Shown piece by piece: positions 34,239-43,584 of a stretch of DNA of 50,836 bases. The notes beneath the pieces are model-generated. The model saw nothing but the letters and a program-made list of their open reading frames with translations. It was not told the origin of the DNA and did not search any database. The position numbers and the translations under genes were made by a program. The stretch lies in assembly GCF_003367245.1 (NCBI RefSeq), contig NZ_QRGR01000039.1, forward strand, positions 1-50,836, given 5' to 3'. Origin of the DNA: Pontibacter diazotrophicus. Its GTDB lineage: Bacteria > Bacteroidota > Bacteroidia > Cytophagales > Hymenobacteraceae. Numbering within the stretch: position 1 is the stretch's first letter; each line of letters begins with the position of its first letter.

Positions 34239-34814
34239 ATGGAGAACAATATGGATATCAGCAACCCATGGCATAGTGTAAGCTACGGTGAGGAGGCTCC
34301 AGCAGTATTATCAGCTATCATTGAAATCCCGAAAGGATCAAAGGCGAAGTATGAATTAGATAAAGAAAGCGGAATGCTAAAGCTTGACCGCGTTCTTTTC
34401 TCATCTATACATTACCCTGCCAACTATGGCTTTATCCCGCAAACTTACTGCGACGATAAAGACCCACTTGATATTCTGGTAATCTGCTCAATAGACGTGC
34501 AGCCTATGTGCCTGATTGATGCGAAGGTAATCGGCGTAATGCAGATGATCGATAACAATGAGGAGGATGACAAAATTATTGCCGTCGCAAATAACGACAT
34601 GTCAGTACGCCACATCAACGACATTTCGGAGTTACCGCCGCACACCTTACTGGAAATGCGCCGCTTCTTTGAAGACTATAAGAAACTGGAGCACAAAGAA
34701 GTGATTGTAGAGCAGTTTTTGGGCCGTGAGCACGCGTACAAGATCATTCAGGACAGCATTGACCTGTACAACACCACCTTTGGCGAGCCTCAGAAGAAGG
34801 CAAAAGCGCTTTAG
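34239..34814 (+). CDS. ppa: Inorganic pyrophosphatase, family I
   Basis: 191 residues. Hydrolyses pyrophosphate to two phosphates, pulling biosynthetic reactions forward, in the cytosol with Mg2+. The family I signature DDKDPLDILV (residues ~72-81) is present, as are IEIPKGSKAKYELDKESG (substrate-binding Lys and Glu), LSSIHYPANYGFIPQTY and EFF-like RRFFEDYKKLEHKEV. Length and order are standard. ATG 34239 is used; an internal ATG at 34251 would be almost as good. An intrinsic terminator follows. Confidence 0.95.
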   Translation: MENNMDISNPWHSVSYGEEAPAVLSAIIEIPKGSKAKYELDKESGMLKLDRVLFSSIHYPANYGFIPQTYCDDKDPLDILVICSIDVQPMCLIDAKVIGVMQMIDNNEEDDKIIAVANNDMSVRHINDISELPPHTLLEMRRFFEDYKKLEHKEVIVEQFLGREHAYKIIQDSIDLYNTTFGEPQKKAKAL

Positions 34815-34833
34815 TAATTTTACTTTACCTGTT

Positions 34834-34868
34834 AAGCCTGGCGTGGATTTTTCTGTGCCGGGCTTTTT
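34834..34868 (+). terminator. Intrinsic terminator after ppa
   Basis: AAGCCTGGC (34834-34842) pairs with GCCGGGCTT (34857-34865), one T-G pair, across a 14-base loop, followed by TTTTTG. It ends the pafA-ppa unit. Confidence 0.75.
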
Positions 34869-34944
34869 GTTTTAGAACCAGATAAAAGCCAGAAATAAAA
34901 AGCCTTTTGAGTGAAGGCTGATTTGTTGCGTATTTGCATAAAGG

Positions 34945-35841
34945 ATGAAGCAGTACAGAAGCAGAAGCATAGCAGGATCTGATTTCTACACGCTACTGGA
35001 GCGCGTAGCAGGGGGATTGCTGTACAGCCATCTGTTCATCTCTTTCTGCGCCTATAGCCTGACGATAGAAACATACCTGTTGGCAAAAGTGCCGGTGTCT
35101 TTGCCCCTCGCTGCCTTTGTCTTTCTGGCCACGCTGTTCACCTATAACCTGAGCAGTGTGCAGAGCGTTCTGCGCCATCCACAGCAAAGAGGCCCCGGGC
35201 AACATGCACCCTGGGGGCAGCGCAACAAGAAACTGCTGGCCGGAGTGGGGCTTGTGAGTATAGCTGCTGCCGCACTGATATACTTTAGCTTTAACCTGAG
35301 AATAAATGGCTGGTTTCTATTGCACCTGGCTCTTATCTCCATTGGGTATACCGTACCCATCAGGTATAAGGAAAAGGTGGTAAAGCCACTAAGGAGCGTC
35401 CCGCTTCTGAAAGTCTTCCTGATAGCGTATGTTTGGGCGGCTGTAACAGTCCTGGTTCCCCTAATGGATGCAGGTATTCAGTTGTGGGAAACTGAGGCAC
35501 TGTGGCTCTTCCTGCGCCGCTTCCTGTTCATACTCGCCCTCGCCCTGCTATTCGACATACGGGACTATACCTATGACCGCAACACCAATACCCTCACCTT
35601 TCCAGGGTGGATAGGCGTGCAAAATACCAGGCTGCTCTCCTTAGCCCTGCTGCTGCTATATGTGCTGCTCTTACTAAACACCGAAAGTGGCCTGGTGCTA
35701 ATGGCTTTGATAGGCAGTGTAGCAGGAGCTGCTATGGTCATATTACTTTCTTCGGAAAGAAAGCCCCGTATATATTATGCCGTATTGGCTGACGGCGCCA
35801 TGCTGCTACATGCAGGCCTGGTTTACCTGGCTATGACATAG
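34945..35841 (+). CDS. UbiA-superfamily-like membrane protein
   Basis: 298 residues with eight or nine membrane helices. The second Asp-rich motif of UbiA prenyltransferases is recognisable (LLFDIRDYTYDRNTNTLT, residues ~203-220) and a loop SIGYTVPIRYKEKVVKPLRSVPLLKVFLIAYVWA matches the family's KxxxRxxP-like segment. The first motif (NDxxDxxxD) is replaced by YNLSSVQSVL, so prenyl-pyrophosphate binding by Asp residues there is lost. Relatives in Bacteroidota are usually left as hypothetical. It could be a diverged prenyltransferase or a pseudoenzyme. Its 3' end overlaps the converging nnr gene by 11 bases. Confidence 0.65.
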   Translation: MKQYRSRSIAGSDFYTLLERVAGGLLYSHLFISFCAYSLTIETYLLAKVPVSLPLAAFVFLATLFTYNLSSVQSVLRHPQQRGPGQHAPWGQRNKKLLAGVGLVSIAAAALIYFSFNLRINGWFLLHLALISIGYTVPIRYKEKVVKPLRSVPLLKVFLIAYVWAAVTVLVPLMDAGIQLWETEALWLFLRRFLFILALALLFDIRDYTYDRNTNTLTFPGWIGVQNTRLLSLALLLLYVLLLLNTESGLVLMALIGSVAGAAMVILLSSERKPRIYYAVLADGAMLLHAGLVYLAMT

Positions 35842-37348
35842 GCTGCTGCAGGCACATGAATGCTTTTGGCAGGTGGTCGATCAGGTCTGACGCCGTCATA
35901 CCGATGTCTCCTACCGTACGCAGGGCCAAATCCCCAGCAAGCCCATGCACATATACGCCCAGGATGCAGGCCTCCTCTAAATTGTACTGCTGCCCTACCA
36001 GCGCTGTAATAACCCCTGTGAGCACGTCGCCGGTGCCCCCCGTTGCCATACCGGAGTTGCCCGTGGTGTTGAAGTACACTTTGCCGGAAGGAGTGCCAAT
36101 GGCGGTGTGGCTGCCTTTGAGGGTAATATAGCACTGATGCTCCTGGCAAAAATCCCGGAGGCGCTGCAGGCGCTCGTAATCGTTGTTCACCTTGCCTGCC
36201 AGGCGCTCAAATTCCTTCGGATGAGGCGTGAAAATAACTTTATTCTTCGGAAGCTGCTCCTTCAGCCTATCACTGCCGGCAATAATGTTGATAGCGTCTG
36301 CATCTATCACCAGAGGATGGGACGAAGTTGCCAGCAACTGCCCGATAGCGGTTTTTGTAGGAGGTTCTGTCCCTATACCCGGCCCCACGCCAATGACATC
36401 AAATTTATCAATGGCTTCCGGTAACTCGGAAAGATGCCTGCGGTTAGGATCTGTGAGTGTCATCGCCTCCGGTACCGCTGTCTGCAGCACCGTATAACCC
36501 GCAGACGGTGCCTGTATAGTTAAAAGGCCGACACCGCTTCTCAGGCATGCCCTTGCTGCCAACACGGCGGCACCCATTTTGCCGTAGCCGCCACAGAGCA
36601 GCAGTGCATGCCCGTACGTGCCTTTGTGCGAAAACTTCCTGCGGGGCTTTAGCAACTGCTGCACATCGCGCCTGGAGGTATAGTATAAATCCGTTTCAAC
36701 TCCTGAAACAAACTGCTCGCTGAGCCCAATGGGCACCACCTGCCAGTCTCCCACATACTCTTCGTGCTGCGGCAGGAAGAAAGCCAGCTTCGGCAGCTGA
36801 AAGCTAATCGTGTTGTCTGCTTTTATGATCGTGCAACCCTCGGGAGTCTGGCTGTCGGTGTAAAGCCCGGAAGGCATGTCGATGGAGGTAATGCAGGCGC
36901 CGCTGTTGTTCAGCTGCTCTACTACCTCTTCATACAAACCTGTCAGGGGCCTGGTTAGGCCAGTGCCAAAGAGTGCATCCACCACACAGGCTATCAGTGG
37001 CAGCTCCGGAATGTCTTTCTCCTCTTCTATCGTTTGCGCCTGCACCTCTTCCGGCAAGCGCTCCAGGTTTGCCTTGAAATCTTCGGAGGCTTTGGCAGTA
37101 TCACCCACTATGAATACCTGCACCTTGTACTTCCGCTGATGCAACAGGCGTGCTACTGCCAGTCCATCGCCGCCGTTATTACCAGGGCCACAGAAAACAA
37201 AGACTTCTTCCGTCGGTAAAAACTTGTTTTCAAACCAACCGGTAAAAGCCCTGGCGGCACGCTCCATCAACTCCAACGAGGCCATATTTTCCTCCTGAAT
37301 AGTATAAGCGTCAGCTTCCCTGATTTGTGCAGCGGTAAGAAGTTTCAT
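35831..37348 (-). CDS. nnr: Bifunctional NAD(P)H-hydrate epimerase / ADP-dependent dehydratase
   Basis: 505 residues, the full fusion length. The N-terminal YjeF_N epimerase domain shows VFCGPGNNGGDGLAVARLL (residues ~51-69) and VDALFGTGLTRPL...SIDMPSGL; the C-terminal ribokinase-like dehydratase domain shows KGTYGHALLLCGGYGKMGAAVLAARACLRSGVGLLT, GVGPGIG, VIFTPHPKEFERL, TLKGSHTAI and GNSGMATGGTGDVLTGVI. The protein repairs hydrated NADH and NADPH (NADHX) using ADP. It is encoded alone on the minus strand between a converging membrane protein and the DUF5686 gene. Confidence 0.96.
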   Translation of the reverse strand: MKLLTAAQIREADAYTIQEENMASLELMERAARAFTGWFENKFLPTEEVFVFCGPGNNGGDGLAVARLLHQRKYKVQVFIVGDTAKASEDFKANLERLPEEVQAQTIEEEKDIPELPLIACVVDALFGTGLTRPLTGLYEEVVEQLNNSGACITSIDMPSGLYTDSQTPEGCTIIKADNTISFQLPKLAFFLPQHEEYVGDWQVVPIGLSEQFVSGVETDLYYTSRRDVQQLLKPRRKFSHKGTYGHALLLCGGYGKMGAAVLAARACLRSGVGLLTIQAPSAGYTVLQTAVPEAMTLTDPNRRHLSELPEAIDKFDVIGVGPGIGTEPPTKTAIGQLLATSSHPLVIDADAINIIAGSDRLKEQLPKNKVIFTPHPKEFERLAGKVNNDYERLQRLRDFCQEHQCYITLKGSHTAIGTPSGKVYFNTTGNSGMATGGTGDVLTGVITALVGQQYNLEEACILGVYVHGLAGDLALRTVGDIGMTASDLIDHLPKAFMCLQQPMS

Positions 37349-37495
37349 AGATAACGGATGAGTTTCCTCAATATACTAAGATTTGAATATGGAGGTTCTT
37401 CTTTAGAAGATAAGAAACCACTTATTTCCTGAAATCAGATGAGGGATAAAAGCTTCTGCCAAACCTACAAGGCAAGTAATCACCAGTCAGACAAC

Positions 37496-39919
37496 TTAAA
37501 AAGCGACTGTTAAAGTCATCTTGATTTTCAGGTTATTTTTCGGAGCATCAGAAGAGTAGGGGCCATAGCGGTACAGAGCCCCGACACCGACACCTGCGAA
37601 AGGGGAGCTGATAATATTGGCCAGCAGTAGCCCTGATTCAAAAAAGCCCTTTTCCATGGTTTGATATGCTTCCTGTGGGATTACATCCTGTAGCGGCTGC
37701 TTCAGGTCACCAAACCCGATATTGGAGACAACAATTAAGTCTGGCTGAAAGAAACGGGTACGCAGGAGGCGCTTACCAAAGTTCTGTGAGAAGAAGAGGG
37801 CGGCATAGCGGTCGGAGAAGAATTCATACGGCCACATCGTCTCAAAACCTTCGCCCGCATACATATAATATTCCCGGTTGTAGCTGCCATAGCCGTTGTA
37901 AAGATTAACAAACGGAGCATTACCGTCTACCAGCCCTCCGGCCAAGGTAAAATTGCTTTCGCCAAAAGTGCGGTGGCGGAAGGTGGCCTCTGCCCGCACA
38001 TCATATTTGTTATAGCCGTAATTACCGTTCAGCAAACCATCTATGCCACGGGTATACTGCAGCCACAGCACCGGGTACTCGTTCGCCATGGGCATCAACT
38101 GGTTGAACTGCTGCATAAACTTTTCGCCATACGCATACCGGAAGCTTAACACGGCCTCTGTCAGATTGTAAGCGGGCTGCGGCGCATCAGCGGCAGTATA
38201 GCCGAAAGTAGTCCGGCGTTGTTCCTGCCGGAGCATTGCCTGCGCCTGCAGGTAACGGAGCAGCCTCCCGGACAGTGCCAGGCTTTTATGGGTGGTATAG
38301 TCAAGTACAGGCAGTAAAGCGGGACGCACATCGCCCAGGAGGCTGCGCTGCTGAAAAGGCAAGCGCCTGCCGCCTGGCTCCAGCACATCCTCGAAAAATG
38401 TGGCTTTTAGCTGCAGCGTTGATGGCTGGTGCAGTACCACAGCGGCATCCGCACCATATTTTGCTTTCTTGTCCCTGAAACCATACCCGTAGTAGCCTCC
38501 TATACTAAAACGCTCAGAAAACGATGCGTTTGTATGAGCTCCTATACCTAAGCGCAGCCCTTCGAAAGCACTTATGCGCAGCAGGCGGTTCAGGTCCACG
38601 CTAACAGGGCCAATGGGGATCTGCTGGGCCATTAGATATTCCGTAATACGAACGGTGCGGTCCAGGTTTTTAGCTTTGCCCACACTGTCGAGGCGCTGGT
38701 AAGTGCGTTGCTCCAGGGCACTGAGCGAGTCGGGGCGATAGCCCTGGTAGAAATCATCGGGCTGCAGGTGCGCATCTGCCTTCTGCTGCAGGGCAACAAC
38801 GCCAAAGTCAGACTTGCGCAGGTTTGGGTTCAGGTTAATGTTAGTGATGTAAGTGCGGAGGTGCCCGTATGGCTGGTGGCCCATAAACTTGAACTGTTGC
38901 ACACTTAACTCCACATCCAGCTCTGTCGGGAACCACTGTTGCTGCGGCCCTACCTGCTCGTACTGCTGCTGCAGCTTTATGCCGCTCTTGTCGTCACCGG
39001 CAGTAGTTTGCGCCAGCACATGCTGTACTGCCCAGCCATCACTGTTGATGTACAGCAGCCCCTGCAGTCCGTCAAAGTTCTTTCCCTGCTGTGGTTTAAA
39101 GGAAATAATGAACACCGTATCCTGCCCTACCATGTTTGTTTCCTGCAAAACGAAATCATACTTCCGTATACTGCCTGTGCTCAGGGGGCTGAGATAGCGT
39201 TTCCCGAAGAACACGGGCATGTCATCATACACAGAAAATTCACGCGATTCGGCTGCTACCACACCAAAGCTCGGCTGCTGCAGGCCTGATACCCGCGTGG
39301 CCAGTATGGTCTCTTTTGTGAAGTTCGGCTGTAGAAAAGCGTAATCCGTCACGCTCTCCAGGAGAAACAGGTGCTGCTGATCCAGCAAATTCCGCATTCT
39401 CAGGTAAGCGGAGTCCTGTGGCGAGAGTTGCAGCGTGTCGCTTAAATCCAACTCGCGGGCATCGGTGGCTGTCAGCACAAACTTATTATAGGTGCGGTAG
39501 GTGTAGGCCTGCAGGTTTTCGGGGCGGTGCCGGTCACGGTTCTGGTGGGCCAGCCGGATAATGCGGTGCGCTGGGTTTTCACCGGTTCCGAGCACTACAA
39601 CTTCCTGCAACTGTGCTGCTGATGGCTGCAGGAACACATCTATTCTTTGAGAAGAATCAGGATAAATAACCTGCGGGGCATAACCCACATAGCTGAAACG
39701 GAGCCGCGTAATCGGGCGGTTGTGCCGCAAGCGATATTCTCCGTCCAGGTTCGTAGTGGTGCCCGTCTCTCCGCCATTGGCTGCTATACTCACGAACGGA
39801 AGCGCCTCTCCGGTTATGGCATCATGTACCACTCCCTGCACCTCACGCACCTGTGCATAGGAAGCCGCACTAATAAAAGTCAAAATACAGAGCAGCAGGA
39901 GAAAGCGTGATAGTGGCAT
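37496..39919 (-). CDS. DUF5686 outer-membrane protein with carboxypeptidase-like regulatory domain
   Basis: About 807 residues from ATG 39919, which gives a compact signal peptide (MPLSRFLLLLCILTFISAASYAQ-like, cleaved near residue 23); the longer frame overlaps the upstream gene. Residues ~27-110 form a carboxypeptidase-D regulatory-like domain (VQGVVHDAITGEALPFVSI, TTTNLDGEYRLR, RFSYVGYAPQV). The remainder is the DUF5686 family, beta-rich and ending in aromatic-rich strands (ALYRYGPYSSDAPKNNLKIKMTLTVAF), consistent with an outer-membrane barrel. Related to TonB-receptor N-domains but without a plug or TonB box. Function is unknown; members are common in Bacteroidota. Confidence 0.82.
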   Translation of the reverse strand: MPLSRFLLLLCILTFISAASYAQVREVQGVVHDAITGEALPFVSIAANGGETGTTTNLDGEYRLRHNRPITRLRFSYVGYAPQVIYPDSSQRIDVFLQPSAAQLQEVVVLGTGENPAHRIIRLAHQNRDRHRPENLQAYTYRTYNKFVLTATDARELDLSDTLQLSPQDSAYLRMRNLLDQQHLFLLESVTDYAFLQPNFTKETILATRVSGLQQPSFGVVAAESREFSVYDDMPVFFGKRYLSPLSTGSIRKYDFVLQETNMVGQDTVFIISFKPQQGKNFDGLQGLLYINSDGWAVQHVLAQTTAGDDKSGIKLQQQYEQVGPQQQWFPTELDVELSVQQFKFMGHQPYGHLRTYITNINLNPNLRKSDFGVVALQQKADAHLQPDDFYQGYRPDSLSALEQRTYQRLDSVGKAKNLDRTVRITEYLMAQQIPIGPVSVDLNRLLRISAFEGLRLGIGAHTNASFSERFSIGGYYGYGFRDKKAKYGADAAVVLHQPSTLQLKATFFEDVLEPGGRRLPFQQRSLLGDVRPALLPVLDYTTHKSLALSGRLLRYLQAQAMLRQEQRRTTFGYTAADAPQPAYNLTEAVLSFRYAYGEKFMQQFNQLMPMANEYPVLWLQYTRGIDGLLNGNYGYNKYDVRAEATFRHRTFGESNFTLAGGLVDGNAPFVNLYNGYGSYNREYYMYAGEGFETMWPYEFFSDRYAALFFSQNFGKRLLRTRFFQPDLIVVSNIGFGDLKQPLQDVIPQEAYQTMEKGFFESGLLLANIISSPFAGVGVGALYRYGPYSSDAPKNNLKIKMTLTVAF

Positions 39920-39930
39920 TTGGTAAAGAT

Positions 39931-39970
39931 AAAAGAAAAGGCGCCTTGTCCTGCTACAGAAAAAGCGCCC
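39931..39970 (-). terminator. Possible terminator after the PAP2 gene
   Basis: Read on the minus strand, GGGCGC and GGCGCC-type arms (39965-39970 and 39940-39945) enclose about 20 bases and are followed by TTTTCTTTTA. The stem is short; it may only attenuate transcription into the DUF5686 gene. Confidence 0.4.
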
Positions 39971-39996
39971 CGGCCTGTAAATCAGATTATTATTTA

Positions 39997-40851
39997 TCAA
40001 AACTGCATATGGAATCCTACACCTGGGCTACCGTTTGGTAACATCACTGGTACCACAGCAGTATTCAACCCGCCTCCTTCAGTTAACTTGGCATGTATCC
40101 AGTATACCGTATTCACAGAAAGTATACCTACTCCGGCTCCGGCCAGCACATCCGACATCCAGTGGGCATTGTTGAGCACCCGCAGCACGCCTGTTCCGCC
40201 CGCAATACCATAACTTACCACGCTTACCCAGGGGCTCTTATGGCGAAACTCCTTATCCATAAAAGTGGCTATGGTAAAGGCATAGGCGGTGTGGCCAGAC
40301 GGAAAGGCATGTGACTTTCCGTTCGGGCGGTCTATGTCGGTTAGTCCTTTTGTTGGCCATACAATGGCCGAGGTAAGTGCCCCGGCAGAAAGTAATAACA
40401 ATGTCTGCCGGCTTAGTTCGTGCCGGTTCTGCGAAGAGATAAGATTGAATCCATACAGTCCTGCCAGTGGCGCCAGCATCAGAAAATCATCGGCGTTGGT
40501 GGCAAACTCAGGAAATACCCTGGTCCTGTAGTCAAAAATATCCTGGCTGTTTATAATGCCCCTGCCCCCAGTGGTGTAGACACCCACACCGATAAGCACC
40601 GCAGCCGGAATAACAGCCCTCTTAAAGAAGCGACTATTATCACCCTCCAGGCGCTGCGACTTTGTAAATGGCTCTTTCTGCCCGGGAAGTACTGTGTCTG
40701 GCGGTATATACGCATCATCCGATATCACCTTAAGCGTATCGGTTCGGGTAGCCTTTTGGGGCTGTGGCTGCACTTGTGCCACAGCTGCAGCAGGACCAAA
40801 CAACACACTTACCCAAAGTAGGTGTATTGTTAGAAGTTTGTTCAATCTCAT
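39997..40851 (-). CDS. PAP2-superfamily phosphatase
   Basis: 284 residues with a signal peptide ending AVAQ and several membrane helices. The three phosphatase motifs are in order: KGLTDIDRPNGKS (K-x6-RP), SHAFPSGHTAYAF (PSGH) and RVLNNAHWMSDVLAG (R-x5-H-x3-D). Such enzymes dephosphorylate undecaprenyl pyrophosphate, phosphatidic acid or lipid A phosphates at the periplasmic face. The substrate cannot be told from sequence. The N-terminal ~90 residues before the first motif are longer than in small BcrC-type enzymes. It is 77 bp upstream of the DUF5686 gene on the same strand. Confidence 0.87.
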   Translation of the reverse strand: MRLNKLLTIHLLWVSVLFGPAAAVAQVQPQPQKATRTDTLKVISDDAYIPPDTVLPGQKEPFTKSQRLEGDNSRFFKRAVIPAAVLIGVGVYTTGGRGIINSQDIFDYRTRVFPEFATNADDFLMLAPLAGLYGFNLISSQNRHELSRQTLLLLSAGALTSAIVWPTKGLTDIDRPNGKSHAFPSGHTAYAFTIATFMDKEFRHKSPWVSVVSYGIAGGTGVLRVLNNAHWMSDVLAGAGVGILSVNTVYWIHAKLTEGGGLNTAVVPVMLPNGSPGVGFHMQF

Positions 40852-40984
40852 ATAAATGCAGTAGGCGTGAGTCTTTTCCGTTTTTGATGTTACGGAATTA
40901 TTACGTAAAATTTAACGCGTGCTACTGCCAGGGGTTTTATACAGGACGTACATTTTGTTATACTATCTGCTTATACTAATGCCT

Positions 40985-42193
40985 TTACCTGTCCAGCTCG
41001 CCCAGCACAATGTCTACGGAACCGACAATAGCAATGAGATCGGCCACCATGCAGCCTTTAGCAATTTCATGCAGCACCGACAGGTTAGAGAAGCAGGGAG
41101 AGCGGCCTTTGCAGCGGAAAGGCATATCGCTGCGGTCTGTTGTCCGGAAGAAATATCCTAATTCGCCACGCGGCGTCTCTGCCCTGAAATACAGTTCCTG
41201 CGTGCCGGTGGTGCGGAGCTTTTTCGGACAGCCTGCCTGTGGGTCAAAGTCTGGAGTGCGTTTGTGGTCGCCCTGCAGGCGGTCGAGGCACTGCTGTATA
41301 ATTTTTACTGACTCCCGGCACTCCAGCGCCCGCACATAGTTACGGTCCCAGCAATCGCCCACGCTGCCTACCAGGCCGGTGCCGGTTGGCACCTCAAACT
41401 CCAGTTCCGGGTATACACTGTAACCGTCTACGCGGCGCAGGTCATATTTCAGGCCGGAGCCACGCAGCATGGGGCCGGAGCAGCCGTAATTAATGGCTAC
41501 ATCCATCGGAAGTATGCCTACATTAGCGGTGCGGTCGATAAATATCTTGTTCTCCAGCAGCACTGTGTCTATCTCGTCCAACTTCGGCTGCAGATAGTCG
41601 ATGAACTCCTGGCAGCGCTTTTCAAAACCGATGGGCAAATCATAGTACAGGCCGCCTACCCAGATATAATTGTACAGCATGCGTGCGCCAGATACCCACT
41701 CCAGCAGGCGCTGGATGTGCTCGCGGTCGCGCAGCATCCATAGGAAAGGCGTAAAAGCGCCAATGTCGATGCCGTAGGTGCCGATAGCCACAAAGTGCGA
41801 GGCAATACGGTTTAGTTCCGCTACCAATACCCGGATATATTCCACCCGCTTCGGTATCTGATCTGTGATGCCCAGCAATTTCTCCACGCCCATGCACCAC
41901 ACGTGCTCTGAGTTCATAGCCGCCAGATAATCCATGCGGTCTACGTATGGGATGGTTTGATTGTAGGCCATGTGCTCGGCATGCTTCTCGAAGCAGCGGT
42001 GCAGGTAACCTATATGGGGTGCCACGTCCGTCACAATTTCCCCGTCCGTTACCACCTCGAGGCGCAGTACGCCGTGCGTACTCGGGTGCTGCGGACCCAT
42101 GTTCACAATCATTTCGCCGTCTTTCAGGTTGTCCAGGCTGAACTTGTTCGGCTCTGACTGCAGCAGGTAGTTTTTATAGAGAGTGGATGACAA
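40985..42193 (-). CDS. nuoD: NADH-quinone oxidoreductase subunit D
   Basis: 402 residues, usual length for the 49-kDa subunit. Blocks present: MIVNMGPQHPSTHGVLRLEVVTDGE, HIGYLHRCFEKHAEHM, RMDYLAAMNSEHVWCMGVEKLLG, GARMLYNYIWVGG, GPMLRGSGLKYDLRR and the C-terminal LVADLIAIVGSVDIVLGELDR. NuoD lines the quinone site with NuoB. Fe-hydrogenase-type cysteines are absent, as expected in complex I. It ends the nuoABCD group; nuoE and later genes do not follow. Confidence 0.97.
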   Translation of the reverse strand: MSSTLYKNYLLQSEPNKFSLDNLKDGEMIVNMGPQHPSTHGVLRLEVVTDGEIVTDVAPHIGYLHRCFEKHAEHMAYNQTIPYVDRMDYLAAMNSEHVWCMGVEKLLGITDQIPKRVEYIRVLVAELNRIASHFVAIGTYGIDIGAFTPFLWMLRDREHIQRLLEWVSGARMLYNYIWVGGLYYDLPIGFEKRCQEFIDYLQPKLDEIDTVLLENKIFIDRTANVGILPMDVAINYGCSGPMLRGSGLKYDLRRVDGYSVYPELEFEVPTGTGLVGSVGDCWDRNYVRALECRESVKIIQQCLDRLQGDHKRTPDFDPQAGCPKKLRTTGTQELYFRAETPRGELGYFFRTTDRSDMPFRCKGRSPCFSNLSVLHEIAKGCMVADLIAIVGSVDIVLGELDR

Positions 42194-42197
42194 AAGC

Positions 42198-42229
42198 GTT
42201 AGAAAGTTAAAGGGTTAGAAAGTTAGAGA
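42198..42229. repeat. 16-bp tandem duplication between nuoC and nuoD
   Basis: GTTAGAAAGTTAAAGG (42198-42213) is followed by GTTAGAAAGTTAGAGA (42214-42229) and a partial third unit. Further left on the minus-strand transcript (42303-42330) is an ATTTTCAAAT/AAATTTCC-type A/T repeat. Both look like slippage sequence in an otherwise tight operon. Confidence 0.55.
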
Positions 42230-42331
42230 GTTAAACTGTCGCATTTAGGAAAATAGATGTACAACGGCCAGTTCATCATATCCGTATCGGTGAAATCTCT
42301 TCATCTTCAAATTTCCAAATTTTCAAATCTA

Positions 42332-42928
42332 CTACTCCGGCTTCTCGCGCTTATCTGAGAAAGGTGTGGGCTGCCCTACCAGCTGCTGCGGTTCCCCTTT
42401 GAATCCATTCAGCTCGTTGTGCTGGTCGAAAGGCACTTTAATGCCGTGGTAGTACTCCTGCAGTTCATAGTCTCTGCGGAGAGGGTGGCCTTCCCAGTCG
42501 GCAGCGCACAGAATACGGCGCATGTCCGGGTGGTCTTTAAAGTAGATGCCTACCATGTCGAACACCTCCCGCTCGTGCCAGTCGGCGGTGCGCCAGATGT
42601 GGCTGACGGTAGGCACCTGCGGTATCGGTTGGTCCTGCGTATTGTTTCGCGGTACCTGCACCTTCAGCATCAGGTGGTGGTCGTAAGGGATGGAGTACAG
42701 GTTATAGGCTACCTCCATGGTGCCTGCCTCCGGACCGTTGTCGATGCCGGTCACGCAGGAGAGGAAATCGAAGTACGTTAGCTCGTGGTCGTGCAAGGCA
42801 AGGCACACTTCTGATAGGCGCTCTGTTTGCAGCACGAGGTAGGACTGCAGGTTATCTGTCTTTTCGGCTACCACTACCTCCGCACCAAATGCATCAACTA
42901 TAAAATCTCTTAACTCCTCGAAAGACAC
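42332..42928 (-). CDS. nuoC: NADH-quinone oxidoreductase subunit C
   Basis: 198 residues, unfused form. The conserved region is HIWRTADWHEREVFDMVGIYFKDHPDMRRILCAADWEGHPLRRDYELQEYY (about residues 110-160), where ERE-x-(Y/F)D and the HPDLRRIL-like motif define the 30-kDa subunit. It sits in the peripheral arm between NuoB/D and NuoG. Gaps to nuoB and nuoD are 65 and 138 bp, longer than in most nuo operons. Confidence 0.96.
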   Translation of the reverse strand: MSFEELRDFIVDAFGAEVVVAEKTDNLQSYLVLQTERLSEVCLALHDHELTYFDFLSCVTGIDNGPEAGTMEVAYNLYSIPYDHHLMLKVQVPRNNTQDQPIPQVPTVSHIWRTADWHEREVFDMVGIYFKDHPDMRRILCAADWEGHPLRRDYELQEYYHGIKVPFDQHNELNGFKGEPQQLVGQPTPFSDKREKPE

Positions 42929-42993
42929 GGCTTCTTGAATTATGAATGATGAATTGCTTCTGGTGCTTTGTCTCCATCAGCTACCAATTGCCC

Positions 42994-43506
42994 CTACTGC
43001 GCGCGCTTTGCCATAATCTGCTGCACGGCTCTTGGGGCACGGATGCTTTCTTTCCGAATGATTTCCTGCAGCTGCAGGAAGCCGCCTATCAAAGCCTCTG
43101 GCCTTGGCGGGCAACCGGGCACATACACATCCACAGGAATAATACGATCCACGCCCTTCACCACATGGTAGCCGTGCTCCCAGTAAGGGCCACCGCAGTT
43201 AGAGCAGGAACCCATTGAGATAACGTAGCGCGGCTCCGGCATCTGCTCGTAAAGGCGGCGTATGCGGTCAGCCATTTTAAAGGTAACGGTACCTGCCACA
43301 ATCATGACATCAGATTGGCGCGGTGAGGCGCGCGGAATAATGCCGAAACGGTCCATGTCGTAGCCGGATGCATAGGCACCCATCATTTCAATGGCACAAC
43401 AGGCCAATCCAAAACCCATCGGGAACAGCGAGGTCAGCCGGGCCCAGTTCAACAGGTCGTCTAACTTTGTGATGACTATTCCGCCTTCTCCAGTCTTTGC
43501 TTCCAT
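42994..43506 (-). CDS. nuoB: NADH-quinone oxidoreductase subunit B
   Basis: 170 residues. The N2 cluster cysteines are present in order: the Cys-Cys pair in FGLACCAIEMM (residues ~34-38), Cys in SMGSCSNCGGPYWE (~97-105) and Cys in VPGCPPRPEALI (~131-140). NuoB carries the last iron-sulphur cluster before quinone. The segment ASPRQSDVMIVAGTVT is also typical. Length is near the family minimum. Confidence 0.97.
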   Translation of the reverse strand: MEAKTGEGGIVITKLDDLLNWARLTSLFPMGFGLACCAIEMMGAYASGYDMDRFGIIPRASPRQSDVMIVAGTVTFKMADRIRRLYEQMPEPRYVISMGSCSNCGGPYWEHGYHVVKGVDRIIPVDVYVPGCPPRPEALIGGFLQLQEIIRKESIRAPRAVQQIMAKRAQ

Positions 43507-43584
43507 ATTGGGTGATATTATATATGATGAATGGGGAAGTATTTAATGCCCCATTCTTTCTATTCAAACATTAAACTAAAGTTG

